Source of the DNA: Phalacrocorax aristotelis
Lineage: Eukaryota > Chordata > Aves > Suliformes > Phalacrocoracidae
DNA: 64,000 nucleotides
NCBI RefSeq assembly: GCF_949628215.1
Contig: NC_134284.1
Coordinates: 124,001 to 188,000, forward strand
Direction of reading: 5' to 3'
Part shown: one piece after another, positions 1-10,900 of the stretch
Numbering within the stretch: position 1 is the first letter of the stretch
Layout: the number at the start of each line of letters is the position of its first letter
Program-made: the position numbers and the translations under genes
Notes under the pieces: model-generated
Database searches by the model: none
What the model saw: the letters and a program-made list of their open reading frames with translations, nothing else
What the model was told of the DNA's origin: nothing

Positions 1-106
1 GCTCCTGGAGCGCCGGGCTGCTGGGCAGAGGGGGAGGCCACCAAAGGTGAGGAGCAGGGCACAGGACAGTAGGAGGAGAGAAGAGAAAAGCGGCATGCGG
101 CTGGAC

Positions 107-121
107 GGGGCGGGGAGGGGG
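107..121 (+). other. G-run cluster in the satellite unit (shown for unit 1)
   Basis: Three G-runs of 4, 4 and 5 bases are separated by single bases, directly before the gcgtgtgtgcgcgtag anchor. It recurs once per unit. A canonical intramolecular G-quadruplex needs four runs; only three are here, so any quadruplex would need a two-G run or a second molecule. In the diverged unit 19 (near 35,275) one run is deleted. Confidence 0.6.
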
Positions 122-487
122 CGTGTGTGCGCGTAGTGAGAAGGCACGAGGCAGGGAACAGGACGGCCAGGGAGCCTGACGGAGGCGGAGCTAGAAGCAG
201 CAGAGAGAGGGGAAGAGAGGCAGCAGAAAGAGGGAAGAGCAGGACACAGACCAACAAAGAAGGAGGAGGAGCAGGCTGGAAACGCACAAAGAACCTGGGG
301 CAGGCAGCACGACAGCGCGGGAGGAAAGAAGAATAGGGGCAGGAAGCTGGACCGAGCGAGGTGGAGAAAGACAAGAAAAGCGACAAGAACAGGGCAGAGA
401 GGGAAGAATGAAGCCGCGAGGACAGGGAGCCGAGAGAGCCAACGACGGAGGGAAGGAGCCGGGGAGGGACCACCACAAAACAAACCA

Positions 488-1586
488 GGGGGCTACGTGG
501 TACAGAGCGTGAGAAGGGAGAGAATTAACAATTAGGGACAGGGAGTCAGAGAAAAACCAAAAAAGCACAGAGGGAGAGGGAGAGCATAAGGAATCGTAAT
601 GCGTCGAGAAAGGAGAGAGAAACAAGCCTAAAATAGGGTCATGGGGAAGCCAGAGACGGCAAGATGGCGAAAGGCGAAAAGCTACAGGATACAGGGCAGA
701 GAGGGAAGAATTAACGAATAGACACAGAAGCGAGCGGGGCAGAAAGCGATGGAGAAAGGCTAAAGATCACAGGGCCAACAGGGAAGAGAGGGAGGAATTT
801 GAAAAACAGGGGCAAGAAGCCAGAGAGAGGGAGAGGCAACAATAAAATGGGGACGGGCCACGGGGCAGCGAGGAGGGAACCGATGAATCGGAAGAGGAGA
901 CCAGAGAGAACACAATGTAGAACGGAAAAAAGGAACAGCAATGGCCTACAGGGAAGGAGGAATTAAAGATCAGGCACTGGGAGGCAGACAGAGACAAATG
1001 AAGAAACAAGTAAGAAAACCAACAGCAATGGGCTACCAAGAGAGAGAGGGAGGAAATAAAACATAGCAGCAAGGAGCTGGACAGAGAGAGATGAGGACAA
1101 CCAAACAGCACGGGTCTACGTGACAGAGACCGTGGAATTAGAACACAGAGGGAGGGAGCCGGACAGAGAGGGGCCGAGAGAAAAAGCTAGGCAGGCTAGA
1201 GTGGGCAGAGGCGGGAATTAAAACCTAGGGACAGGGAGCTGGGCAGAGAGATGGAGATGACAGGGAAGAGCGGTGGGTGCAGGAAGAGCAGGAATTCATG
1301 ACTAGGGAAAGGGAGCTGGACAGAGAAGAACTCAGAAAGGCAAGAAGAGTAGCAGGGTACAGAGCAGAGAAGACGAATTGAAAAGCGCGGGGGGAGCGTT
1401 GAGGCAGACAGAGAGAGATTAAGAAAAAAGTCACGGGCCACGTGGCAAAGCAGGAGGAATTCAGAAACGCGGATGGGACCCAAGGAAGAGTGAGCTGGTG
1501 AAGGCTAACGGGCGTTAAAAGTGAGGGACGGGGAGCTGGGAAAAACGAGGCAGAGAAAAAAACAGAATCGCAGAGAGAATCACACA
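488..1586 (+). repeat. Degenerate ~80-bp sub-repeats inside the satellite unit (shown for unit 1)
   Basis: Within the purine-rich block a weaker repeat is visible. Sub-units begin near 488, 681, 771, 854, 942, 1030, 1112, 1191, 1274, 1354, 1435 and 1510, mostly 75-90 bp apart. Most start with a form of GGGCTACGTGG, carry GGAATTAAAA about 20-30 bp in, and then GGGAGCTGGACAGAGAG. Individual sub-units are far more diverged from each other than whole 1,955-bp units are. The sub-repeat expansion is therefore older than the amplification of the full unit. Positions about 30-487 contain more degraded relatives of the same motif. The + strand here is mostly A and G. Confidence 0.8.
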
Positions 1587-1589
1587 AAG

Positions 1590-1913
1590 CCACTTGACAT
1601 CATGCTCAGTACATGTACTGAGCAGCTGGGGGAAGAAGGGGGAGTCCTTAGGGGCTACGGCATTTCTCTCCCTAAGTAACCATTACACGTGACAGAGCCC
1701 TGCTTTCCCAGAGGTGGCTCAACACCTGCCCGCCGAAAAGGAGGAGTGACTTAATTCCTTGCTTCGCTTCCACGCACAGCTTTTGCTTTACCTATTCAAC
1801 ACCCATGATTTTTCTCACTTTTACCCTTCCAGCTCTCTCCCCCAGCCCACTGAGGGTGGAGTGAGCAAGCAGCTCCCTGGTGCAGAGTTGCCAGCTGGGG
1901 CTAAGCCACGGCA
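1590..1913 (+). repeat. LTR-derived module of the satellite unit (core promoter-R-U5 of an avian ERV LTR; shown for unit 1)
   Basis: This non-purine segment matches, in order, a bird LTR I know well: the CATGTGACATCATGCTCAGT core-promoter block, GCTGGGGGAAGAAG, a CACGTGA..GAGCCCTGCTTTCC stretch, GCTTTTGCTTTACCTATT, TTCTCACTTTTACCCTTCC, CTCTCCCCCA and the terminal GTGAGC..GC..CTGGTG...AGTTGCCAGCTGGGGCTAA, ending CCACGGCA where full LTRs end CCACGACA. The LTRs at 38,518-38,990 and 48,489-48,949 in this window end in related sequence. The U3 start is missing. The TATA-box position is replaced by a palindrome, and the ATTAAA poly(A) position reads ATTCAA, so promoter and polyadenylation function look damaged. 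Other copies begin near 3545, 5500, 7455, 9407, 11366, 13321, 15276, 17230, 19185, 21139, 23094, 25048, 27002, 28956, 30909, 32861 and 34812. LTR identity comes from memory and internal comparison. Confidence 0.85.
1603..1624. other. Perfect 22-bp palindrome at the former TATA-box position of each LTR module
   Basis: The half-site TGCTCAGTACA is followed at once by its exact reverse complement, giving 22 bp of perfect dyad symmetry. It sits where related LTRs have CAGTATATAAAGCTGGGG. The palindrome appears in most units. In unit 16 (near 30,927) two central bases are missing. After unit 18 (near 34,830) the sequence is the shorter CAGTACATACAGCTGGG, closer to the presumed ancestral LTR. It could form a small hairpin or cruciform, or be a dimer binding site; no function is shown. 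Confidence 0.9.
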
Positions 1914-4900
1914 CGCGCTTGCCCTGGTTTGGCAGGGAGCGGACCGTCGGTCGCCTGGCTCCTGGAGCGCCGGGCTGCTGGGCGGGGGGAGGCCACCAAA
2001 GATGAGGAGCAGGGCACAGGACAGTAGGAGGAGAGAAGAGAAAAGCGGCATGCGGCTGGACGGGGCGGGGAGGGGGCGTGTGTGCGCGTAGTGAGAAGGC
2101 ACGAGGCAGGGAACAGGACGGCCAGGGAGCCTGACGGAGGCGGAGCTAGAAGCAGCAGAGAGAGGGGAAGAGAGGCAGCAGAAAGAGGGAAGAGCAGGAC
2201 ACAGACCAACAAAGAAGGAGGAGGAGCAGGCTGGAAACGCACAAAGAACCTGGGGCAGGCAGCACGACAGCGCGGGAGGAAAGAAGAATAGGGGCAGGAA
2301 GCTGGACCGAGCGAGGTGGAGAAAGACAAGAAAAGCGACAAGAACAGGGCAGAGAGGGAAGAATGAAGCCGCGAGGACAGGGAGCCGAGAGAGCCAACGA
2401 CGGAGGGAAGGAGCCGGGGAGGGACCACCACAAAACAAACCAGGGGGCTACGTGGTACAGAGCGTGAGAAGGGAGAGAATTAACAATTAGGGACAGGGAG
2501 TCAGAGAAAAACCAAAAAAGCACAGAGGGAGAGGGAGAGCATAAGGAATCGTAATGCGTCGAGAAAGGAGAGAGAAACAAGCCTAAAATAGGGTCATGGG
2601 GAAGCCAGAGACGGCAAGATGGCGAAAGGCGAAAAGCTACAGGATACAGGGCAGAGAGGGAAGAATTAACGAATAGACACAGAAGCGAGCGGGGCAGAAA
2701 GCGATGGAGAAAGGCTAAAGATCACAGGGCCAACAGGGAAGAGAGGGAGGAATTTGAAAAACAGGGGCAAGAAGCCAGAGAGAGGGAGAGGCAACAATAA
2801 AATGGGGACGGGCCACGGGGCAGCGAGGAGGGAACCGATGAATCGGAAGAGGAGACCAGAGAGAACACAATGTAGAACGGAAAAAAGGAACAGCAATGGC
2901 CTACAGGGAAGGAGGAATTAAAGATCAGGCACTGGGAGGCAGACAGAGACAAATGAAGAAACAAGTAAGAAAACCAACAGCAATGGGCTACCAAGAGAGA
3001 GAGGGAGGAAATAAAACATAGCAGCAAGGAGCTGGACAGAGAGAGATGAGGACAACCAAACAGCACGGGTCTACGTGACAGAGACCGTGGAATTAGAACA
3101 CAGAGGGAGGGAGCCGGACAGAGAGGGGCCGAGAGAAAAAGCTAGGCAGGCTAGAGTGGGCAGAGGCGGGAATTAAAACCTAGGGACAGGGAGCTGGGCA
3201 GAGAGATGGAGATGACAGGGAAGAGCGGTGGGTGCAGGAAGAGCAGGAATTCATGACTAGGGAAAGGGAGCTGGACAGAGAAGAACTCAGAAAGGCAAGA
3301 AGAGTAGCAGGGTACAGAGCAGAGAAGACGAATTGAAAAGCGCGGGGGGAGCGTTGAGGCAGACAGAGAGAGATTAAGAAAAAAGTCACGGGCCACGTGG
3401 CAAAGCAGGAGGAATTCAGAAACGCGGATGGGACCCAAGGAAGAGTGAGCTGGTGAAGGCTAACGGGCGTTAAAAGTGAGGGACGGGGAGCTGGGAAAAA
3501 CGAGGCAGAGAAAAAAACAGAATCGCAGAGAGAATCACACAAAGCCACTTGACATCATGCTCAGTACATGTACTGAGCAGCTGGGGGAAGAAGGGGGAGT
3601 CCTTAGGGGCTACGGCATTTCTCTCCCTAAGTAACCATTACACGTGACAGAGCCCTGCTTTCCCAGAGGTGGCTCAACACCTGCCCGCCGAAAAGGAGGA
3701 GTGACTTAATTCCTTGCTTCGCTTCCACGCACAGCTTTTGCTTTACCTATTCAACACCCATGATTTTTCTCACTTTTACCCTTCCAGCTCTCTCCCCCAG
3801 CCCACTGAGGGTGGAGTGAGCAAGCAGCTCCCTGGTGCAGAGTTGCCAGCTGGGGCTAAGCCACGGCACGCGCTTGCCCTGGTTTGGCAGGGAGCGGACC
3901 GTCGGTCGCCTGGCTCCTGGAGCGCCGGGCTGCTGGGCGGGGGGAGGCCACCAAAGATGAGGAGCAGGGCACAGGACAGTAGGAGGAGAGAAGAGAAAAG
4001 CGGCATGCGGCTGGACGGGGCGGGGAGGGGGCGTGTGTGCGCGTAGTGAGAAGGCACGAGGCAGGGAACAGGACGGCCAGGGAGCCTGACGGAGGCGGAG
4101 CTAGAAGCAGCAGAGAGAGGGGAAGAGAGGCAGCAGAAAGAGGGAAGAGCAGGACACAGACCAACAAAGAAGGAGGAGGAGCAGGCTGGAAACGCACAAA
4201 GAACCTGGGGCAGGCAGCACGACAGCGCGGGAGGAAAGAAGAATAGGGGCAGGAAGCTGGACCGAGCGAGGTGGAGAAAGACAAGAAAAGCGACAAGAAC
4301 AGGGCAGAGAGGGAAGAATGAAGCCGCGAGGACAGGGAGCCGAGAGAGCCAACGACGGAGGGAAGGAGCCGGGGAGGGACCACCACAAAACAAACCAGGG
4401 GGCTACGTGGTACAGAGCGTGAGAAGGGAGAGAATTAACAATTAGGGACAGGGAGTCAGAGAAAAACCAAAAAAGCACAGAGGGAGAGGGAGAGCATAAG
4501 GAATCGTAATGCGTCGAGAAAGGAGAGAGAAACAAGCCTAAAATAGGGTCATGGGGAAGCCAGAGACGGCAAGATGGCGAAAGGCGAAAAGCTACAGGAT
4601 ACAGGGCAGAGAGGGAAGAATTAACGAATAGACACAGAAGCGAGCGGGGCAGAAAGCGATGGAGAAAGGCTAAAGATCACAGGGCCAACAGGGAAGAGAG
4701 GGAGGAATTTGAAAAACAGGGGCAAGAAGCCAGAGAGAGGGAGAGGCAACAATAAAATGGGGACGGGCCACGGGGCAGCGAGGAGGGAACCGATGAATCG
4801 GAAGAGGAGACCAGAGAGAACACAATGTAGAACGGAAAAAAGGAACAGCAATGGCCTACAGGGAAGGAGGAATTAAAGATCAGGCACTGGGAGGCAGACA

Positions 4901-7900
4901 GAGACAAATGAAGAAACAAGTAAGAAAACCAACAGCAATGGGCTACCAAGAGAGAGAGGGAGGAAATAAAACATAGCAGCAAGGAGCTGGACAGAGAGAG
5001 ATGAGGACAACCAAACAGCACGGGTCTACGTGACAGAGACCGTGGAATTAGAACACAGAGGGAGGGAGCCGGACAGAGAGGGGCCGAGAGAAAAAGCTAG
5101 GCAGGCTAGAGTGGGCAGAGGCGGGAATTAAAACCTAGGGACAGGGAGCTGGGCAGAGAGATGGAGATGACAGGGAAGAGCGGTGGGTGCAGGAAGAGCA
5201 GGAATTCATGACTAGGGAAAGGGAGCTGGACAGAGAAGAACTCAGAAAGGCAAGAAGAGTAGCAGGGTACAGAGCAGAGAAGACGAATTGAAAAGCGCGG
5301 GGGGAGCGTTGAGGCAGACAGAGAGAGATTAAGAAAAAAGTCACGGGCCACGTGGCAAAGCAGGAGGAATTCAGAAACGCGGATGGGACCCAAGGAAGAG
5401 TGAGCTGGTGAAGGCTAACGGGCGTTAAAAGTGAGGGACGGGGAGCTGGGAAAAACGAGGCAGAGAAAAAAACAGAATCGCAGAGAGAATCACACAAAGC
5501 CACTTGACATCATGCTCAGTACATGTACTGAGCAGCTGGGGGAAGAAGGGGGAGTCCTTAGGGGCTACGGCATTTCTCTCCCTAAGTAACCATTACACGT
5601 GACAGAGCCCTGCTTTCCCAGAGGTGGCTCAACACCTGCCCGCCGAAAAGGAGGAGTGACTTAATTCCTTGCTTCGCTTCCACGCACAGCTTTTGCTTTA
5701 CCTATTCAACACCCATGATTTTTCTCACTTTTACCCTTCCAGCTCTCTCCCCCAGCCCACTGAGGGTGGAGTGAGCAAGCAGCTCCCTGGTGCAGAGTTG
5801 CCAGCTGGGGCTAAGCCACGGCACGCGCTTGCCCTGGTTTGGCAGGGAGCGGACCGTCGGTCGCCTGGCTCCTGGAGCGCCGGGCTGCTGGGCGGGGGGA
5901 GGCCACCAAAGATGAGGAGCAGGGCACAGGACAGTAGGAGGAGAGAAGAGAAAAGCGGCATGCGGCTGGACGGGGCGGGGAGGGGGCGTGTGTGCGCGTA
6001 GTGAGAAGGCACGAGGCAGGGAACAGGACGGCCAGGGAGCCTGACGGAGGCGGAGCTAGAAGCAGCAGAGAGAGGGGAAGAGAGGCAGCAGAAAGAGGGA
6101 AGAGCAGGACACAGACCAACAAAGAAGGAGGAGGAGCAGGCTGGAAACGCACAAAGAACCTGGGGCAGGCAGCACGACAGCGCGGGAGGAAAGAAGAATA
6201 GGGGCAGGAAGCTGGACCGAGCGAGATGGAGAAAGACAAGAAAAGCGACAAGAACAGGGCAGAGAGGGAAGAATGAAGCCGCGAGGACAGGGAGCCGAGA
6301 GAGCCAACGACGGAGGGAAGGAGCCGGGGAGGGACCACCACAAAACAAACCAGGGGGCTACGTGGTACAGAGCGTGAGAAGGGAGAGAATTAACAATTAG
6401 GGACAGGGAGTCAGAGAAAAACCAAAAAAGCACAGAGGGAGAGGGAGAGCATAAGGAATCGTAATGCGTCGAGAAAGGAGAGAGAAACAAGCCTAAAATA
6501 GGGTCATGGGGAAGCCAGAGACGGCAAGATGGCGAAAGGCGAAAAGCTACAGGTTACAGGGCAGAGAGGGAAGAATTAACGAATAGACACAGAAGCGAGC
6601 GGGGCAGAAAGCGATGGAGAAAGGCTAAAGATCACAGGGCCAACAGGGAAGAGAGGGAGGAATTTGAAAAACAGGGGCAAGAAGCCAGAGAGAGGGAGAG
6701 GCAACAATAAAATGGGGACGGGCCACGGGGCAGCGAGGAGGGAACCGATGAATCGGAAGAGGAGACCAGAGAGAACACAATGTAGAACGGAAAAAAGGAA
6801 CAGCAATGGCCTACAGGGAAGGAGGAATTAAAGATCAGGCACTGGGAGGCAGACAGAGACAAATGAAGAAACAAGTAAGAAAACCAACAGCAATGGGCTA
6901 CCAAGAGAGAGAGGGAGGAAATAAAACATAGCAGCAAGGAGCTGGACAGGGAGAGATGAGGACAACCAAACAGCACGGGTCTACGTGACAGAGACCGTGG
7001 AATTAGAACACAGAGGGAGGGAGCCGGACAGAGAGGGGCCGAGAGAAAAAGCTAGGCAGGCTAGAGTGGGCAGAGGCGGGAATTAAAACCTAGGGACAGG
7101 GAGCTGGGCAGAGAGATGGAGATGACAGGGAAGAGCGGTGGGTGCAGGAAGAGCAGGAATTCATGACTAGGGAAAGGGAGCTGGACAGAGAAGAACTCAG
7201 AAAGGCAAGAAGAGTAGCAGGGTACAGAGCAGAGAAGACGAATTGAAAAGCGCGGGGGGAGCGTTGAGGCAGACAGAGAGAGATTAAGAAAAAAGTCACG
7301 GGCCACGTGGCAAAGCAGGAGGAATTCAGAAACGCGGATGGGACCCAAGGAAGAGTGAGCTGGTGAAGGCTAACGGGCGTTAAAAGTGAGGGACGGGGAG
7401 CTGGGAAAAACGAGGCAGAGAAAAAAACAGAATCGCAGAGAGAATCACACAAAGCCACTTGACATCATGCTCAGTACATGTACTGAGCAGCTGGGGGAAG
7501 AAGGGGGAGTCCTTAGGGGCTACGGCATTTCTCTCCCTAAGTAACCATTACACGTGACAGAGCCCTGCTTTCCCAGAGGTGGCTCAACACCTGCCCGCCG
7601 AAAAGGAGGAGTGACTTAATTCCTTGCTTCGCTTCCACGCACAGCTTTTGCTTTACCTATTCAACACCCATGATTTTTCTCACTTTTACCCTTCCAGCTC
7701 TCTCCCCCAGCCCACTGAGGGTGGAGTGAGCAAGCAGCTCCCTGGTGCAGAGTTGCCAGCTGGGGCTAAGCCACGGCACGCGCTTGCCCTGGTTTGGCAG
7801 GGAGCGGACCGTCGGTCGCCTGGCTCCTGGAGCGCCGGGCTGCTGGGCGGGGGGAGGCCACCAAAGATGAGGAGCAGGGCACAGGACAGTAGGAGGAGAG

Positions 7901-10900
7901 AAGAGAAAAGCGGCATGCGGCTGGACGGGGCGGGGAGGGGGCGTGTGTGCGCGTAGTGAGAAGGCACGAGGCAGGGAACAGGATGGCCAGGGAGCCTGAC
8001 GGAGGCGGAGCTAGAAGCAGCAGAGAGAGGGGAAGAGAGGCAGCAGAAAGAGGGAAGAGCAGGACACAGACCAACAAAGAAGGAGGAGGAGCAGGCTGGA
8101 AACGCACAAAGAACCTGGGGCAGGCAGCACGACAGCGCGGGAGGAAAGAAGAATAGGGGCAGGAAGCTGGACCGAGCGAGGTGGAGAAAGACAAGAAAAG
8201 CGACAAGAACAGGGCAGAGAGGGAAGAATGAAGCCGCGAGGACAGGGAGCCGAGAGAGCCAACGACGGAGGGAAGGAGCCGGGGAGGGACCACCACAAAA
8301 CAAACCAGGGGGCTACGTGGTACAGAGCGTGAGAAGGGAGAGAATTAACAATTAGGGACAGGGAGTCAGAGAAAAACCAAAAAAGCACAGAGGGAGAGGG
8401 AGAGCATAAGGAATCGTAATGCGTCGAGAAAGGAGAGAGAAACAAGCCTAAAATAGGGTCATGGGGAAGCCAGAGACGGCAAGATGGCGAAAGGCGAAAA
8501 GCTACAGGATACAGGGCAGAGAGGGAAGAATTAACGAATAGACACAGAAGCGAGCGGGGCAGAAAGCGATGGAGAAAGGCTAAAGATCACAGGGCCAACA
8601 GGGAAGAGAGGGAGGAATTTGAAAAACAGGGGCAAGAAGCCAGAGAGAGGGAGAGGCAACAATAAAATGGGGACGGGCCACGGGGCAGCGAGGAGGGAAC
8701 CGATGAATCAGAAGAGGAGACCAGAGAGAACACAATGTAGAACGGAAAAAAGGAACAGCAATGGCCTACAGGGAAGGAGGAATTAAAGATCAGGCACTGG
8801 GAGGCAGACAGAGACAAATGAAGAAACAAGTAAGAAAACCAACAGCAATGGGCTACCAAGAGAGAGAGGGAGGAAATAAAACATAGCAGCAAGGAGCTGG
8901 ACAGAGAGAGATGAGGACAACCAAACAGCACGGGTCTACGTGACAGAGACCGTGGAATTAGAACACAGAGGGAGGGAGCCGGACAGAGAGGGGCCGAGAG
9001 AAAAAGCTAGGCAGGCTAGAGTGGGCAGAGGCGGGAATCAAAACCTAGGGACAGGGAGCTGGGCAGAGAGATGGAGATGACAGGGAAGAGCGGTGGGTGC
9101 AGGAAGAGCAGGAATTCATGACTAGGGAAAGGGAGCTGGACAGAGAAGAACTCAGAAAGGCAAGAAGAGTAGCAGGGTACAGAGCAGAGAAGACGAATTG
9201 AAAAGCGCGGGGGGAGCGTTGAGGCAGACAGAGAGAGATTAAGAAAAAAGTCACGGGCCACATGGCAAAGCAGGAGGAATTCAGAAACGCGGATGGGACC
9301 CAAGGAAGAGTGAGCTGGTGAAGGCCAACGGGCGTTAAAAGTGAGGGACGGGGAGCTGGGAAAAACGAGGCAGAGAAAAAACAGAATCGCAGAGAGAATC
9401 ACACAAAGCCACTTGACATCATGCTCAGTACATGTACTGAGCAGCTGGGGGAAGAAGGGGGAGTCCTTAGGGGCTACGGCATTTCTCTCCCTAAGTAACC
9501 ATTACACGTGACAGAGCCCTGCTTTCCCAGAGGTGGCTCAACACCTGCCCGCCGAAAAGGAGGAGTGACTTAATTCCTTGCTTCGCTTCCACGCACAGCT
9601 TTTGCTTTACCTATTCAACACCCATGATTTTTCTCACTTTTACCCTTCCAGCTCTCTCCCCCAGCCCACTGAGGGTGGAGTGAGCAAGCAGCTCCCTGGT
9701 GCAGAGTTGCCAGCTGGGGCTAAGCCACGGCACGCGCTTGCCCTGGTTTGGCAGGGAGCGGACCGTCCGTCGCCTGGCTCCTGGAGCGACGGGCTGCTGG
9801 GCAGAGGGGGAGGCCACCAAAGGTGAGGAGCAGGGCACAGGACAGTAGGAGGAGAGAAGAGAAAAGCGGCATGCGGCTGGACGGGGCGGGGAGGGGGCGT
9901 GTGTGCGCGTAGTGAGAAGGCACGAGGCAGGGAACAGGACGGCCAGGGAGCCTGACGGAGGCGGAGCTAGAAGCAGCAGAGAGAGGGGAAGAGAGGCAGC
10001 AGAAAGAGGGAAGAGCAGGACACAGACCAACAAAGAAGGAGGAGGAGCAGGCTGGAAACGCACAAAGAACCTGGGGCAGGCAGCACGACAGCGCGGGAGG
10101 AAAGAAGAATAGGGGCAGGAAGCTGGACCGAGCGAGGTGGAGAAAGACAAGAAAAGCGACAAGAACAGGGCAGAGAGGGAAGAATGAAGCCGCGAGGACA
10201 GGGAGCCGAGAGAGCCAACGACGGAGGGAAGGAGCCGGGGAGGGACCACCACAAAACAAACCAGGGGGCTACGTGGTACAGAGCGTGAGAAGGGAGAGAA
10301 TTAACAATTAGGGACAGGGAGTCAGAGAAAAACCAAAAAAGCACAGAGGGAGAGGGAGAGCATAAGGAATCGTAATGCGTCGAGAAAGGAGAGAGAAACA
10401 AGCCTAAAATAGGGTCATGGGGAAGCCAGAGACGGCAAGATGGCGAAAGGCGAAAAGCTACAGGATACAGGGCAGAGAGGGAAGAATTAACGAATAGACA
10501 CAGAAGCGAGCGGGGCAGAAAGCGATGGAGAAAGGCTAAAGATCACAGGGCCAACAGGGAAGAGAGGGAGGAATTTGAAAAACAGGGGCAAGAAGCCAGA
10601 GAGAGGGAGAGGCAACAATAAAATGGGGACGGGCCACGGGGCAGCGAGGAGGGAACCGATGAATCGGAAGAGGAGACCAGAGAGAACACAATGTAGAACG
10701 GAAAAAAGGAACAGCAATGGCCTACAGGGAAGGAGGAATTAAAGATCAGGCACTGGGAGGCAGACAGAGACAAATGAAGAAACAAGTAAGAAAACCAACA
10801 GCAATGGGCTACCAAGAGAGAGAGGGAGGAAATAAAACATAGCAGCAAGGAGCTGGACAGAGAGAGATGAGGACAACCAAACAGCACGGGTCTACGTGAC

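Noticed and set aside
1590..1913. Calling the LTR module an active promoter in each unit
   Set aside because: The TATA position is replaced by a palindrome, the poly(A) signal position is altered and U3 is missing. No expression evidence is available.
1821..2438. Long open frames of 144-213 codons on the - strand of every satellite unit, and 69-110-codon frames on the + strand
   Set aside because: They are Leu/Ser/Pro/Cys- or Arg/Glu/Lys-rich translations of a purine/pyrimidine-biased repeat, overlap in several frames at once, have no domains, and are broken by single variants in some units. Stops are scarce because of composition.
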